From Chitinophaga sp. H8 (lineage in GTDB: Bacteria > Bacteroidota > Bacteroidia > Chitinophagales > Chitinophagaceae): DNA of 64,000 nucleotides. Positions 35,932 to 45,366 of this stretch are shown one piece after another (within the stretch, counting starts at the first letter, position 1; each line of letters begins with the position of its first letter). The notes below the pieces were generated by a model. That model did not search any database, had not been told where the DNA came from, and saw only the letters and a list, made by a program, of their open reading frames with translations. The position numbers and the translations under genes are program-made. The stretch spans positions 2,046,001 to 2,110,000 of the forward strand of contig NZ_JBEXAC010000002.1 in assembly GCF_040567655.1 (NCBI RefSeq), in the 5' to 3' direction.

Positions 35932-37196
35932 GATCACCAAAAAATATCTGGGTATATGCCGATTGGGTTGGTATCCATGGGCCTCTTCTTGTGGGGCAAT
36001 TGAGCGCGGAGGCTGGAATGAATGCCGAAGTTTTTTCTTTTTCTTATGACAAGGAGTGGATTCAAAACTGGCCGGCGCTGTTTTTGGATCCGGATTTAAT
36101 GCTATTTACCGGACCACAATATACGAGGGATGAAAAACTTAACTTTGGCGTTTTTACTGATTCTTCTCCAGACCGGTGGGGTAGAACATTAATGCAACGA
36201 AAGGAAAGTTATAATGCCCAACTTGAGCATCGGCCAGCTTCCAGGTTGTTTGAAAGTGATTATTTGCATGGAGTGGCAGACCAGACCCGCATGGGAGGAC
36301 TACGATTTAAACTGGACCCTGTGGGACCTTTTCTTGATAATGATATTGAAAGGCCAGCGCCTCCAATTCATCATCTGAGGGCATTAGAAACTGCCAGCTA
36401 TGAAATGGAAGCAATAGGGGCAGAGAATAACCCTCACTATGGGGAATGGATGCGCATATTGTTAGCTCCAGGTTCTTCACTTGGCGGAGCCAGACCTAAG
36501 GGAAGTGTGATGGATTTAGATGGGCACTTATGGATTGCGAAGTTTCCCAGCCGGTTTGATGAATATGATATTGCAGCATGGGAAGCAGTAGTAGCAGAAC
36601 TTGCCCGGCAAGCTGGTATTAATGTAGCGCAAGGGCGGGCAGAGAGATATACTGGTAAGCATCATACCTACCTCACAAAACGTTTCGATCGCATTGCCGG
36701 AACCCGTATCCACTTTTCTTCTGCCATGACCTTGCTAGGCTATACAGATGGAGCAGACGGATCCGAAGGTGTTTCTTACCAACATATTGCAGAATTTATC
36801 ATGCGCGCAGGTGCTCATCCTGATGAGAACATGAAAGAACTCTGGAAAAGAATGGTATTTAATATCTGTGTATCTAATACCGATGACCATCTGCGTAACC
36901 ATGGATTTTTGCTTGGAGAACAGGGATGGGAGTTGTCGCCTGCTTTTGATATGAATCCGGTACCTGGCGCTACCCATTTAAAGCTCAATATTTCTGAAGA
37001 CGATGGTCTTTTAAGTCTCAAGCTGGCAATGGAAGTAGCCGAAGCCTTCAGAGTAAGTGCAAAGGAAGCCAAGGAGCTCATGGGTAACATTACACGTGTA
37101 GTGAAGGGATGGCAAACAGTAGCAGAAAAGGCAGGAATAACCCGGGCAGAAATGACGTATATGTCAAGCGCTTTTGATATTGATGCCAGATTATAG
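35928..37196 (+). CDS. hipA: HipA-family serine/threonine kinase toxin
   Basis: The 422-residue protein has the N-terminal HipA domain (VYADWVGIHGPLLVGQLSAE, FGVFTDSSPDRWGRTLM) and the kinase core: the ATP/Gly-rich segment SSLGGARPKGSV, Lys in LWIAKFPSRFDEYD, the catalytic SNTDDHLRNHGFLL near residue 315 and the metal-binding SPAFDMNPVP. E. coli HipA phosphorylates glutamyl-tRNA synthetase and causes growth arrest; the target of this distant relative is not known. It is translationally coupled to hipB by a 4-bp overlap. Confidence 0.92.
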   Translation: MRSPKNIWVYADWVGIHGPLLVGQLSAEAGMNAEVFSFSYDKEWIQNWPALFLDPDLMLFTGPQYTRDEKLNFGVFTDSSPDRWGRTLMQRKESYNAQLEHRPASRLFESDYLHGVADQTRMGGLRFKLDPVGPFLDNDIERPAPPIHHLRALETASYEMEAIGAENNPHYGEWMRILLAPGSSLGGARPKGSVMDLDGHLWIAKFPSRFDEYDIAAWEAVVAELARQAGINVAQGRAERYTGKHHTYLTKRFDRIAGTRIHFSSAMTLLGYTDGADGSEGVSYQHIAEFIMRAGAHPDENMKELWKRMVFNICVSNTDDHLRNHGFLLGEQGWELSPAFDMNPVPGATHLKLNISEDDGLLSLKLAMEVAEAFRVSAKEAKELMGNITRVVKGWQTVAEKAGITRAEMTYMSSAFDIDARL

Positions 37197-37276
37197 CTGG
37201 CTTATATTTGCCAAATTGAAAAGGCTGGTCCAAAAGGCCAGCCCTGTAATGAAGCTGTTTCAGCAACCACGCAGGA

Positions 37277-38023
37277 TTATTCCCATGACATGGGGCAATC
37301 AAAAGGGCAAAGTATTCCACCTGACGCAAGTGGTGCATTCACCCAATTTGATGTGGATGCCGTTGTGGTCAGATACTTTAAAATATTACCGGCCTCTGCA
37401 TTAATGGGCACCACAATAAAGCAATGCAGGCCATCCTCATTGATGCCATTAAAGATGCGGATACCAGCACAACCAGGTACTTTCAGTATGGTGTCAAAAA
37501 TTTCCCGGCCCAGGAGAATGGAATAAACACCATCAGGTTCATACGCCTGGTAGGCCTGAATCATTTCCTGTGCTTTTTTCCGCGGCATCATTTCGCCTGC
37601 TGTAGCCAGGTCTGTTATTGTCCGGTGACGCATTTCCTGAATATATATTTCCAGTCCTTCCCCACCTTTGGGGCAATCAAAAGGACAAAAACCGCCACCG
37701 CCTGTAATGGGGTCGCCATAACTCACCAGTCCGTCTGCTGTGCGAAGCGCACAATTAGTGATATGCTCTCCATTAGCATCGGCAGCAGTGAAGATCAACG
37801 TTTGATTGTTTTCTTCATTGAAAGCATTAAAAATCCGGATACCCTCACATTGAGGGGCCTGTAATAACATTTCAAACATATGCCGGCCATACATAAAGGA
37901 GCGCAAACCATCAGGCTCTTCTTCCTGATAACGGTTAATCATTTGCTGAGCGGCGGTAGTGGTGTAGTACTTACCGGTTGTTGCTACCTGCTTAAATTGT
38001 TTTTGGGTCTTTTGGGAAATCAT
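37277..38023 (-). CDS. Internally duplicated CPFDCP-motif protein
   Basis: The 248-residue protein consists of two copies of a ~105-residue unit. Unit 1 (about 28-122) has MINRYQEEEPDGLRSFMYGR, EGIRIFNAFNEE and ends GGGGFCPFDCPKGGE; unit 2 (about 152-246) has MIQAYQAYEPDGVYSILLGR, AGIRIFNGINED and ends SGGILCPFDCPMSWE. Each unit ends in CPFDCP, whose two cysteines could form a disulfide or bind a metal. There is no signal peptide. I recognise no named family. The gene is convergent with hipA, stands alone and starts at ATG 38023. Confidence 0.75.
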   Translation of the reverse strand: MISQKTQKQFKQVATTGKYYTTTAAQQMINRYQEEEPDGLRSFMYGRHMFEMLLQAPQCEGIRIFNAFNEENNQTLIFTAADANGEHITNCALRTADGLVSYGDPITGGGGFCPFDCPKGGEGLEIYIQEMRHRTITDLATAGEMMPRKKAQEMIQAYQAYEPDGVYSILLGREIFDTILKVPGCAGIRIFNGINEDGLHCFIVVPINAEAGNILKYLTTTASTSNWVNAPLASGGILCPFDCPMSWE

Positions 38024-38215
38024 AGTTTATACATTTATAGGGTGATAGAATACGAGCGTAAATAGCGTTATTCATAAACAATCAGGCATAGGATCATATC
38101 CATCAATATAAGAAGTAATCATTTAAAAAACGATATATTTTTTAGCTCATTCAAGGGCGATCCCGGAGTTGGGATCTGCTATTGCCGCCAGCTGATAGCT
38201 GACCGGTACTTCCTG

Positions 38216-39376
38216 TTATTCCTCCTGTGCCGGAAAGATCAGTTTTATAAACCGTGGCCGGTAAAGCTGGGGGTGCTGTGGCAGCACCTGAAAGAAATCA
38301 AAAGCATTGACATTATAACTGATCAGCAGTTCGCCGGGTTTTGATAAACGGGGATGTGCTTTGGCGTTATATACGAAGAAACGTTTGTCTTCTTTTACCT
38401 CCGGGCATTCCCATATTTTTATCACCGGGCCAAAAGGCCCTGCAGGTGATGCGCCCAGCCGAAGCCCTACGGCAGATCCCATGCCATCTACCTGGAACAC
38501 CAATGCATACCGGCCATCTTTCAGCGGGGTGAGGCTTAGTTCATTAGAAGCGTGTGCGGTCACCGCCGCTGCCTGGTGTATGTCTGTATTCCACTGGCGG
38601 CCATCCCAAAACCGCCATTTCCCGAAATGTTCTATATCTGCAGGCAATACCCTGGCTACCAGTACCATTTTCTGCTGCCCTCTTACCCCATATACGTACA
38701 CATAGCCATCGGGGTTGGGAGCGCCTGCGGCTTTGGTATTTACAAAAATGCCCGCGCCAAAAGAGCCGGCACCGGTACTGCTATCGGCTGGCAGTAATAG
38801 CGGAGTATCCAGCTGCCGCTGCCTGGTATATGGTGGCCTGCTATTGGGCGGCAGTACGATCAGCACATTGCCTACTTCTGCAAAGCCAAAATCCTTTTGA
38901 CTGATATTCCGCATGCGATAAGCAAAAATGTAAGTGCTGTTGTGCAACGCAGTATTTACAAAACCATCGCCCAGCCAGTAATAGTCGCCGGGGGTAGCCT
39001 GGGGCGTACGTGGTTCAAATAAGGTGGCGGGCTTTCCCTGGTGATCTCTGTTCCAGTAAAACTGTATGTTTTTTTCCAGGGGGGCTTTCCCTTTGAGGAT
39101 AGCCACGGAATTATGGATCATGCTACTGCCGGGTTGTAGCTGGCCATTGCAGATGTGGCCGGTCATCGTATCACTGAACAGGAAGAGGGTACTGTCGCTG
39201 TCCGGTGCATTCACCGGAATACTGAAAATGCCATCTCCCCCGAACCATCCCGAACTACGGGTAAACAAACTGTTCCATTCGGGGGCAGCGGCTACCTGAT
39301 AGTGCAGGTGCTGCAGGTCCGGCAGCGTATCGCGCTGACTGGTGAACCCCCAAAGCAATAACAGGAATGTTTTCAT
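38216..39376 (-). CDS. Secreted DUF5005/DUF4185-like beta-propeller protein
   Basis: The 386-residue protein has a short hydrophobic N-terminus (MKTFLLLLWGFTSQ) and propeller-like blades (GWFGGDGIFSIPV, TLFLFSDTMTGHI, YYWLGDGFVNTALHNSTYIF, YALVFQVDGMG, GELLISYNVNAFDF). The strand pattern and the FSDT...HNS motifs fit the DUF5005/DUF4185 group of five-bladed propellers found near polysaccharide-use genes in Bacteroidota. A catalytic role is not assignable. It is divergent from the large macroglobulin-like gene, and the signal peptide is weak. Confidence 0.7.
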   Translation of the reverse strand: MKTFLLLLWGFTSQRDTLPDLQHLHYQVAAAPEWNSLFTRSSGWFGGDGIFSIPVNAPDSDSTLFLFSDTMTGHICNGQLQPGSSMIHNSVAILKGKAPLEKNIQFYWNRDHQGKPATLFEPRTPQATPGDYYWLGDGFVNTALHNSTYIFAYRMRNISQKDFGFAEVGNVLIVLPPNSRPPYTRQRQLDTPLLLPADSSTGAGSFGAGIFVNTKAAGAPNPDGYVYVYGVRGQQKMVLVARVLPADIEHFGKWRFWDGRQWNTDIHQAAAVTAHASNELSLTPLKDGRYALVFQVDGMGSAVGLRLGASPAGPFGPVIKIWECPEVKEDKRFFVYNAKAHPRLSKPGELLISYNVNAFDFFQVLPQHPQLYRPRFIKLIFPAQEE

Positions 39377-39464
39377 GGCCTATTTAAAATAGCGCTTTTA
39401 TTTTTATTCCGGGGATAAACACTGTCATAAATTTTTTTCTCCCCCTATTATGTAAAAACGTTTT

Positions 39465-39498
39465 TTTGTGCATCATGCGCATAGATAATTATCTATTG
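39465..39498 (+). promoter_or_regulatory. 16-bp perfect palindrome and promoter-like elements before the macroglobulin gene
   Basis: ATAGATAATTATCTAT (39481-39496) is its own reverse complement. TTTG (39465-39468) lies 21 nt before TATCTATTG (39490-39498), an approximate -33/-7 pair, so the palindrome overlaps the presumed -7 region, 23 bp before the GTG start. It looks like a repressor operator. Confidence 0.5.
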
Positions 39499-39521
39499 CT
39501 CATACAAAAACCTATGTTCAC

Positions 39522-42500
39522 GTGCGTAAAATCCTGATTCCCTGCCTGTTGTTGATCAGCCATCTGGCAGCAGCGCAATATTCGTTATCCCGGGGGAGCC
39601 GTAAAAGTGACTATACCTATCTGTACAAGATCAGCAATAAGGAAGCCTTACCGCTTTACAGGCAACAGGCCCGCCAGCTGCAGGAAAAGTTATTACATAC
39701 GCTGGTAGATTCTTTCCTCACCGTGGGGGGAAGAGTACCGGAACACCTGCCCCCCGGTAATTACCTGAAGGTATATGCCGACCGGAATACTTTGCAGATG
39801 GCACTACTGCCCATTGGCAACGTATATCCTGAGGTACTGAATAATCACCGGGACCTGGCGGTGCTGCTGCAAAATGAAAAGGGGGAAGTGCTCTCAGACG
39901 CTACGGTACAGCTGGGCCACCACCGCCTGGCCTATGATGCGGCTACTTCCACTTTCCGCAGTGATAAAAACAAGCGGAAGGGATTATTGCAGGTATATTA
40001 TAAAGACGTGCTCAACGGGTTTAATCTTGAAAAACAACGGACCTGGTATACCCGCTCCGCCTGGAATAAATTCAAATATGCGTTTCCGGTAAAATATATT
40101 ACCCGGCTGGTACAACGGATAAGCACCGGCGAAAAGCTGTATTACCACTCCCGCCCGGCTTATGCCAGCAGGTTCAGCGGGTTCCTGGTATGCAGCAAAC
40201 CCCGGTACAAGCCGGGGGATACGGTGCAGCTAAAAGCGTTTGTCATTACCGCCGGTGGCAAGCCTGTAGACGAACCGCTGTTGTTAAGGCTCCAGGGCGG
40301 GCGCACGGATACGGTGCTGACCACCCTCACCCCTTACCGCCCCGGAGGATATAGTTATCGTTTTACCCTCACCGACAGTCTGGACCTGCGGCTGGACGAC
40401 CGCTACCAGCTTACGCTGGAAAAGCCATCCCAAAAGCCAGCAGAAAAAAGTGTGCTGATAGCTGGGCATTTTAAACTGGAAGCTTATGAACTCAAGTCCA
40501 TTACCTTCCTGGCTAGGGGCGATAAAAAGATCCACTCCCGGGGAGAAGCTGCCGCTATCTACGTAAAAGCCAGTGATGAAAATGACCTGGCCGTGATGGA
40601 TGGGCGCGTAAAAATATGGATCCTGGCCAACCAGGTGCAGCAGTATCATCACCCCGCTGTATTTGTACCCGATACCTTATGGTACCATACCCAGGAGATG
40701 GAAGCGCTGGGCGAAACACGCATCCTGATCCCTGACAGTATTTTTCCGGCCGCCAACCTGCAGTACAAGATGCGTTGCCAGTTCCTCAACAGCAATAATG
40801 AATCCCATGAAAGGGCATTTACACAACAGTACCTGTATGAGCCGGGGCGGACCAGTTTTACGCTGAAGGCCGACAGTCTGCTGCTGAGTTATATACAGCT
40901 AGGCAAAGCACAGCCTGCCAAAGGGATGCTGTATGCCTATAACCAGTATGAGGATACGCTGCAGGCAGTGGCGCTTGCTTTACCTGCGGCGGTAAAACTG
41001 CATCCCTTTGCCAGCAGCTATGAACTGGTAGTGAACGATACCAAAGGCACTTATGCATTTGAAGAAGAAAGCAGCCGGATAGAAGGGCAGGGCTATCGCA
41101 ATAAGGACTCCGTACAGATCCAGGTAGCCAATCCGCGGGACCTGCCTTTCTGGTATACCATCTTTGCCGGAAATAAGGTAGTGCACCGGGGTTATGGCCG
41201 CCAGCTGTATTGGGAAAGCAAATCCATTACCCCGCAGCATTATTTTGTATCCCTGCAATACATCTGGAAAGGGGAGCCGCGCAGCGAGGAGTTTACCATT
41301 CCCTATGCCGAAAAACAACTGCAGATCAGCGTACAGGCGCCGGAGTTTGTATACCCTGGTCAACGGGTACAAATAGGCATTACCGTAAATGATGCTGATG
41401 GACAACCCGTAGCCGATGCGGATGTAACGGCCTATGCCTTTACACGGAAATTTACAGATGCATCGGTGCCCGTAGTACCCTTCCTGGGAAAAAAATATCC
41501 CGGCAGAAAAACGTACGGTACCTTTAAAACCTCCCCGGTGGAATTATTGTCGGACGCCCCCCTGCTCAACTGGTCCCGCTGGGGGATCCCGATGCGGCTT
41601 ACCGGAAAAGCATATTACCGGTTTTTACATCCTGCAGGGGTGTATGAATATACCGAACCAGCCAGCGACAGCCTGACACAGATCGCACCTTATGTGGTGC
41701 AGAACGGCGTATTGCAACAGGTGCATCTTCTGTATATTGATGAAGTACCGGTATTTTTTAGTCAGGCCCGGCAGGAAAGGAGGTATGCCTTTGCAGTAAG
41801 CCCCGGCAAACATAGCCTGCGTATCCGCACCTTTAACCGGGAAATGAAAGTAGACAGTATCCAGGTACAGGAAGGCGTAAAACACTTCTTCAGCTTTAAT
41901 GCCAGCGAGCCAGCGCCGCAGGTGCAGGTGAAAAAAATGACCAACGCACTCACCAAAGAAGAACAACGGCTGCTCGGCCGGTATATGATGCAGGTGGATC
42001 ATTATAACCAGGATAACTATACGTATATCACGCAGGGCACCAATACCTATTGGCTGAAAGAGCGGGGCACTTTATTGGTAGGACCGGTCAATAGCAGCCC
42101 TGCCAGCTATAAAGTGATGGATGGTTTTACGCAGGACTTTAAGCCTGCGCCGGGTGGGGCATTTGATATCCGGCAAGGGCTGATCCGCCAAAGGCCACCG
42201 GGAAAACGGCCGCCTTTTGGCAGCCTGCTGGGCGCTTATACCATGCCGGATCATCTGACAGATAGTGTGCTTACCGAGAAGGAAATGGCCACTGCCTGGA
42301 AAACATACCAGGACAACTGGCTGCTGCAGAATAACACCGACAGGGAATATCCCGTAGCGCATTCTTCCCGTGCCCGCCTGCAGTTGAAATTCCCGGAAGA
42401 CACGATTACAGGATGGGGAAATATCAAGCAGCTTTTTATCTTCCGGTATGATGATGCCCTGTACCTGAAAACATTATCCGGCAATTACATCAGCCAGACA

Positions 42501-45251
42501 TCCCTGGATCCCGGCATGTACCGCTTGCTGGTATTGCTGAAAGATGACCGGTATATCCTGCACGACAGTATAGCCGTGCAAGAAAACGGGATCAACTATT
42601 ATGCCCTGCCACCCGGTAAAGTGACGGACCGCGACAGCATGAGTGCTGCTATGGCAGCTATATTGTTCCGGGCACGGTGGGAAAATAATCATAATAAACC
42701 CGGCCCTGTTATCGCTGATATCAATAAAGCATTTAATCAGCAATACTTTGATGAAAACAGTTTAACCCGTACCGTTAGCGGATACATTACGGACAGGCAA
42801 GGCACGCCATTGCCCGGCGTAACGGTACAGCTCAAAGGCACCAGCAGGGGAACGGCCACGAATATGGACGGGCGGTTTACATTAAGGGTACCTGAAAAGG
42901 GCGTGCTGCGCATTGCCTACATTGGTTTTATAGGACAGGATATGGTACTGAATGAAAATCAGTATTATACCTGTATGCTGAAAGAAAGTAATGCTAATCT
43001 GGAAGAAGTAGTGGTAGTGGGATATGGCATGAGGAGTAAGCAAAACCTGGCCGGATCGGTTGCTACCGTGTCTTCCCTGTCGGGCAAAGTGGCGGGTGTG
43101 ATGGTGCGTGGTACCGGTACGCTGCAACGGGAGGCCCCTTTGATCATCATTGACGGCATTCCTTTTAATGACAGTATAGACGGTGTGGATCCCAAAACGA
43201 TCAACAATATGACGGTACTGAATGCCAGCGATGCCGTGGCGATCTATGGCGCCAGGGCCGCCGCCGGCGTGATCCTGATCACTACCAACCGCGCCGTAGC
43301 TGATAGCAAGAACAAGCAAATGGATATTGCATCCGGGCAGTTGTCGCTCCGACAAAACTTCCGGGATGATGCCTTCTGGCAGCCGCAGCTGCGCACCGGC
43401 CAGGATGGCAAAACCAGTTTTGGCGTTACCTTCCCGGATGATATCACCAACTGGCGTACGATGGTGGTGGGGATGACCGGCAATAAACAAAGCGGGTTTG
43501 CAGAAACCCAGATCAAATCATTCAAGGCATTTACCGCTACGCTGGGATTGCCTGCTTTTGCCCTGCCTGGTGATACGATTAACGTGATCGGTAAAACGAT
43601 GAACTATACCACCGACAGCATTACGGCTACCCGTGTGTTTGCCGTGAATGACAGCATTTACCGGAAGGGCAGCATCGGCGTTAAAAACGCCTGGATAGAT
43701 ACGCTGGCCGTAGTAGCAGGCGGGCGTGACAGCCTGTCTTTCCGTTATGTAGTACAAAAGCCGGACGGGTATTACGACGGAGAGGAGCGGCGTATTCCTG
43801 TATTTAAGCAGGGCGTATTGGAAACGGATGGTTTCTTTGCCGCTTTAAGAAAGGATACTGCTTTCCGGGTACCGTTGCCAGAGAGTCGGGAACCCTTTAC
43901 CATCTATGCCGAAACAGCGGTATTGCCGGTATTGGTAGCAGAGATGAAATCCATACAGCGGTATGAGTACCTGTGTAATGAGCAGTTGGCCTCCAAGCTG
44001 ATGGCTTATCTGATGGAAGAAAAGGTAGCCGGATATTTACAGCAACCTTTTAAGGGAGCAAAAGCGATCCGGGAGCTGGTGCGTCAGTTGCAGCAAAGCG
44101 GGCATAAAAGCGGGCGCTGGGGCTGGTGGCCAGACAATGCGCCGGTAGCCTGGATTTCCAGTCATGTTATCACTGCATTGTTGAAAGCGGAAGCGCAGGG
44201 ATATAAGGTACAGCTCAACAAGCAGCAGTTGATCAATGATGCGCTGTTTGAGCTGGAAGGAGGTGGCAGGAATGTAGATACGTTGTCGCTCCTCGACATG
44301 TTGCATCAGCTGGAAGCTACGGTCAATTATCAAAAGTATGCCACCGGCCTGCAGAAGCACAACACCTTATCGCGCTACAATCACCTGCGGCTGGTGCAGC
44401 TGCAACAACGTTTATCCCTGCCGGTAAATGTGGATAACATTGCGGAAAAGCCCCGGTACACCATGTTCGGCAATATGTATTGGGGAGAAGAAAGTTACCG
44501 GTTTTTTGACAATAGCATCCAGGTTACGCTGCTGATGTATAAAATATTGCGCGCACAAGGTGGGCAGGAAGCCACACTGGAAAAAATACGGGGCTACTTC
44601 CTGGAGCAACGCCAAAGCGGGCATTGGCGAAATACTTACGAATCGGTATTGATCCTGGAAACCATCCTGCCGGACCTGCTGGCATCACAACAGGCCAGTC
44701 CCGCATCGCTCACAATTACGGGCGACACTACGCTGGTCATTACCTCCTTTCCGTATACCACTACCTTGCCTGCCACCGCTGGTATTCAGCTCCATAAGCA
44801 GGGCGGTATGCCGGTATATTTTACTGCTTATCGCCAACGCTGGAATACCTCACCCAAAAAAGAAGCGCACCAGTTCCAGGTACGTACCTGGTTCGCTTCG
44901 GGTGATAAGACCGTGACCAGCTTAAAAGCCGGTACCGCCATTACGCTGAAAGCAGCCGTGACCGTGGAAGCAGATGCCGACTATGTAATGATAGAAATTC
45001 CTATTCCTGCAGGCTGTTCCTATCAGCACAAAAACACTTCCTGGTACAACCATGAAGTGCACCGCGAATACTTTAAACAAAAAGTAAGCATCTTCTGCAG
45101 CAGTCTGAAAAAAGGTACATACACCTTCGAGGTATCCCTGATGCCCCGCTATACCGGTCAATACCTGCTAAACCCCGCTAAAGTGGAAATGATGTATTTC
45201 CCGGTATTTTATGGAAGGGAGGAGATGAAAAGAGTAGCTGTTAGCTATTAG
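39522..45251 (+). CDS. Alpha-2-macroglobulin-like protein with inserted SusC-type plug
   Basis: The 1909-residue protein starts at GTG 39522 with signal peptide MRKILIPCLLLISHLAAAQ. Residues to ~1070 look like macroglobulin (MG) domains (KPRYKPGDTVQLKAF, YPGQRVQIGITVND). Residues ~1084-1160 are a carboxypeptidase-regulatory domain (GYITDRQGTPLPGVTVQL), and ~1165-1265 match the SusC plug start (EEVVVVGYGMRSKQ, APLIIIDGIPF, SDAVAIYGARAAAGVILIT). Then come the A2M domain (~1296, FPDDITNWRTMVVGMTG) and a helical thioester domain with CNEQ (Cys1485, Glu1487, Gln1488), matching CxEQ. Bacterial macroglobulins trap proteases in the periplasm or on the surface; a plug-like insert is unexpected in that role. 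Confidence 0.88.
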   Translation: MRKILIPCLLLISHLAAAQYSLSRGSRKSDYTYLYKISNKEALPLYRQQARQLQEKLLHTLVDSFLTVGGRVPEHLPPGNYLKVYADRNTLQMALLPIGNVYPEVLNNHRDLAVLLQNEKGEVLSDATVQLGHHRLAYDAATSTFRSDKNKRKGLLQVYYKDVLNGFNLEKQRTWYTRSAWNKFKYAFPVKYITRLVQRISTGEKLYYHSRPAYASRFSGFLVCSKPRYKPGDTVQLKAFVITAGGKPVDEPLLLRLQGGRTDTVLTTLTPYRPGGYSYRFTLTDSLDLRLDDRYQLTLEKPSQKPAEKSVLIAGHFKLEAYELKSITFLARGDKKIHSRGEAAAIYVKASDENDLAVMDGRVKIWILANQVQQYHHPAVFVPDTLWYHTQEMEALGETRILIPDSIFPAANLQYKMRCQFLNSNNESHERAFTQQYLYEPGRTSFTLKADSLLLSYIQLGKAQPAKGMLYAYNQYEDTLQAVALALPAAVKLHPFASSYELVVNDTKGTYAFEEESSRIEGQGYRNKDSVQIQVANPRDLPFWYTIFAGNKVVHRGYGRQLYWESKSITPQHYFVSLQYIWKGEPRSEEFTIPYAEKQLQISVQAPEFVYPGQRVQIGITVNDADGQPVADADVTAYAFTRKFTDASVPVVPFLGKKYPGRKTYGTFKTSPVELLSDAPLLNWSRWGIPMRLTGKAYYRFLHPAGVYEYTEPASDSLTQIAPYVVQNGVLQQVHLLYIDEVPVFFSQARQERRYAFAVSPGKHSLRIRTFNREMKVDSIQVQEGVKHFFSFNASEPAPQVQVKKMTNALTKEEQRLLGRYMMQVDHYNQDNYTYITQGTNTYWLKERGTLLVGPVNSSPASYKVMDGFTQDFKPAPGGAFDIRQGLIRQRPPGKRPPFGSLLGAYTMPDHLTDSVLTEKEMATAWKTYQDNWLLQNNTDREYPVAHSSRARLQLKFPEDTITGWGNIKQLFIFRYDDALYLKTLSGNYISQTSLDPGMYRLLVLLKDDRYILHDSIAVQENGINYYALPPGKVTDRDSMSAAMAAILFRARWENNHNKPGPVIADINKAFNQQYFDENSLTRTVSGYITDRQGTPLPGVTVQLKGTSRGTATNMDGRFTLRVPEKGVLRIAYIGFIGQDMVLNENQYYTCMLKESNANLEEVVVVGYGMRSKQNLAGSVATVSSLSGKVAGVMVRGTGTLQREAPLIIIDGIPFNDSIDGVDPKTINNMTVLNASDAVAIYGARAAAGVILITTNRAVADSKNKQMDIASGQLSLRQNFRDDAFWQPQLRTGQDGKTSFGVTFPDDITNWRTMVVGMTGNKQSGFAETQIKSFKAFTATLGLPAFALPGDTINVIGKTMNYTTDSITATRVFAVNDSIYRKGSIGVKNAWIDTLAVVAGGRDSLSFRYVVQKPDGYYDGEERRIPVFKQGVLETDGFFAALRKDTAFRVPLPESREPFTIYAETAVLPVLVAEMKSIQRYEYLCNEQLASKLMAYLMEEKVAGYLQQPFKGAKAIRELVRQLQQSGHKSGRWGWWPDNAPVAWISSHVITALLKAEAQGYKVQLNKQQLINDALFELEGGGRNVDTLSLLDMLHQLEATVNYQKYATGLQKHNTLSRYNHLRLVQLQQRLSLPVNVDNIAEKPRYTMFGNMYWGEESYRFFDNSIQVTLLMYKILRAQGGQEATLEKIRGYFLEQRQSGHWRNTYESVLILETILPDLLASQQASPASLTITGDTTLVITSFPYTTTLPATAGIQLHKQGGMPVYFTAYRQRWNTSPKKEAHQFQVRTWFASGDKTVTSLKAGTAITLKAAVTVEADADYVMIEIPIPAGCSYQHKNTSWYNHEVHREYFKQKVSIFCSSLKKGTYTFEVSLMPRYTGQYLLNPAKVEMMYFPVFYGREEMKRVAVSY

Positions 45252-45366
45252 CCTTTAGCTGTTAGCTTTTGTAAGGCAGTTGTTTCAATGAATGGATAAG
45301 CCATTCGTTGAAACAACAAAACATAATAGGCTAATAGCTAAAGGCTAATAGCTAACAGCTATTTTT
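45236..45366. repeat. Nested inverted repeat shared by two convergent gene ends
   Basis: Outer 31-bp arms (45236-45266, starting AGCTGTTAGCTATTAGCC; and 45330-45360) differ at one position. Within them lies a second inverted repeat, 17-bp arms at 45279-45295 and 45301-45317 (GTTGTTTCAATGAATGG type, one mismatch) with a 5-nt loop. The outer arms hold the stop codons of both the macroglobulin gene and the Fic gene, and ATTTTT follows. It can act as a bidirectional terminator, but the TAGC-rich arms and nested form also suggest a mobile or REP-like repeat. Confidence 0.75.

Noticed and set aside
36528..36713. Minus-strand frame inside hipA
   Set aside because: HipA is complete on the plus strand with its kinase motifs; the other frame lacks support.
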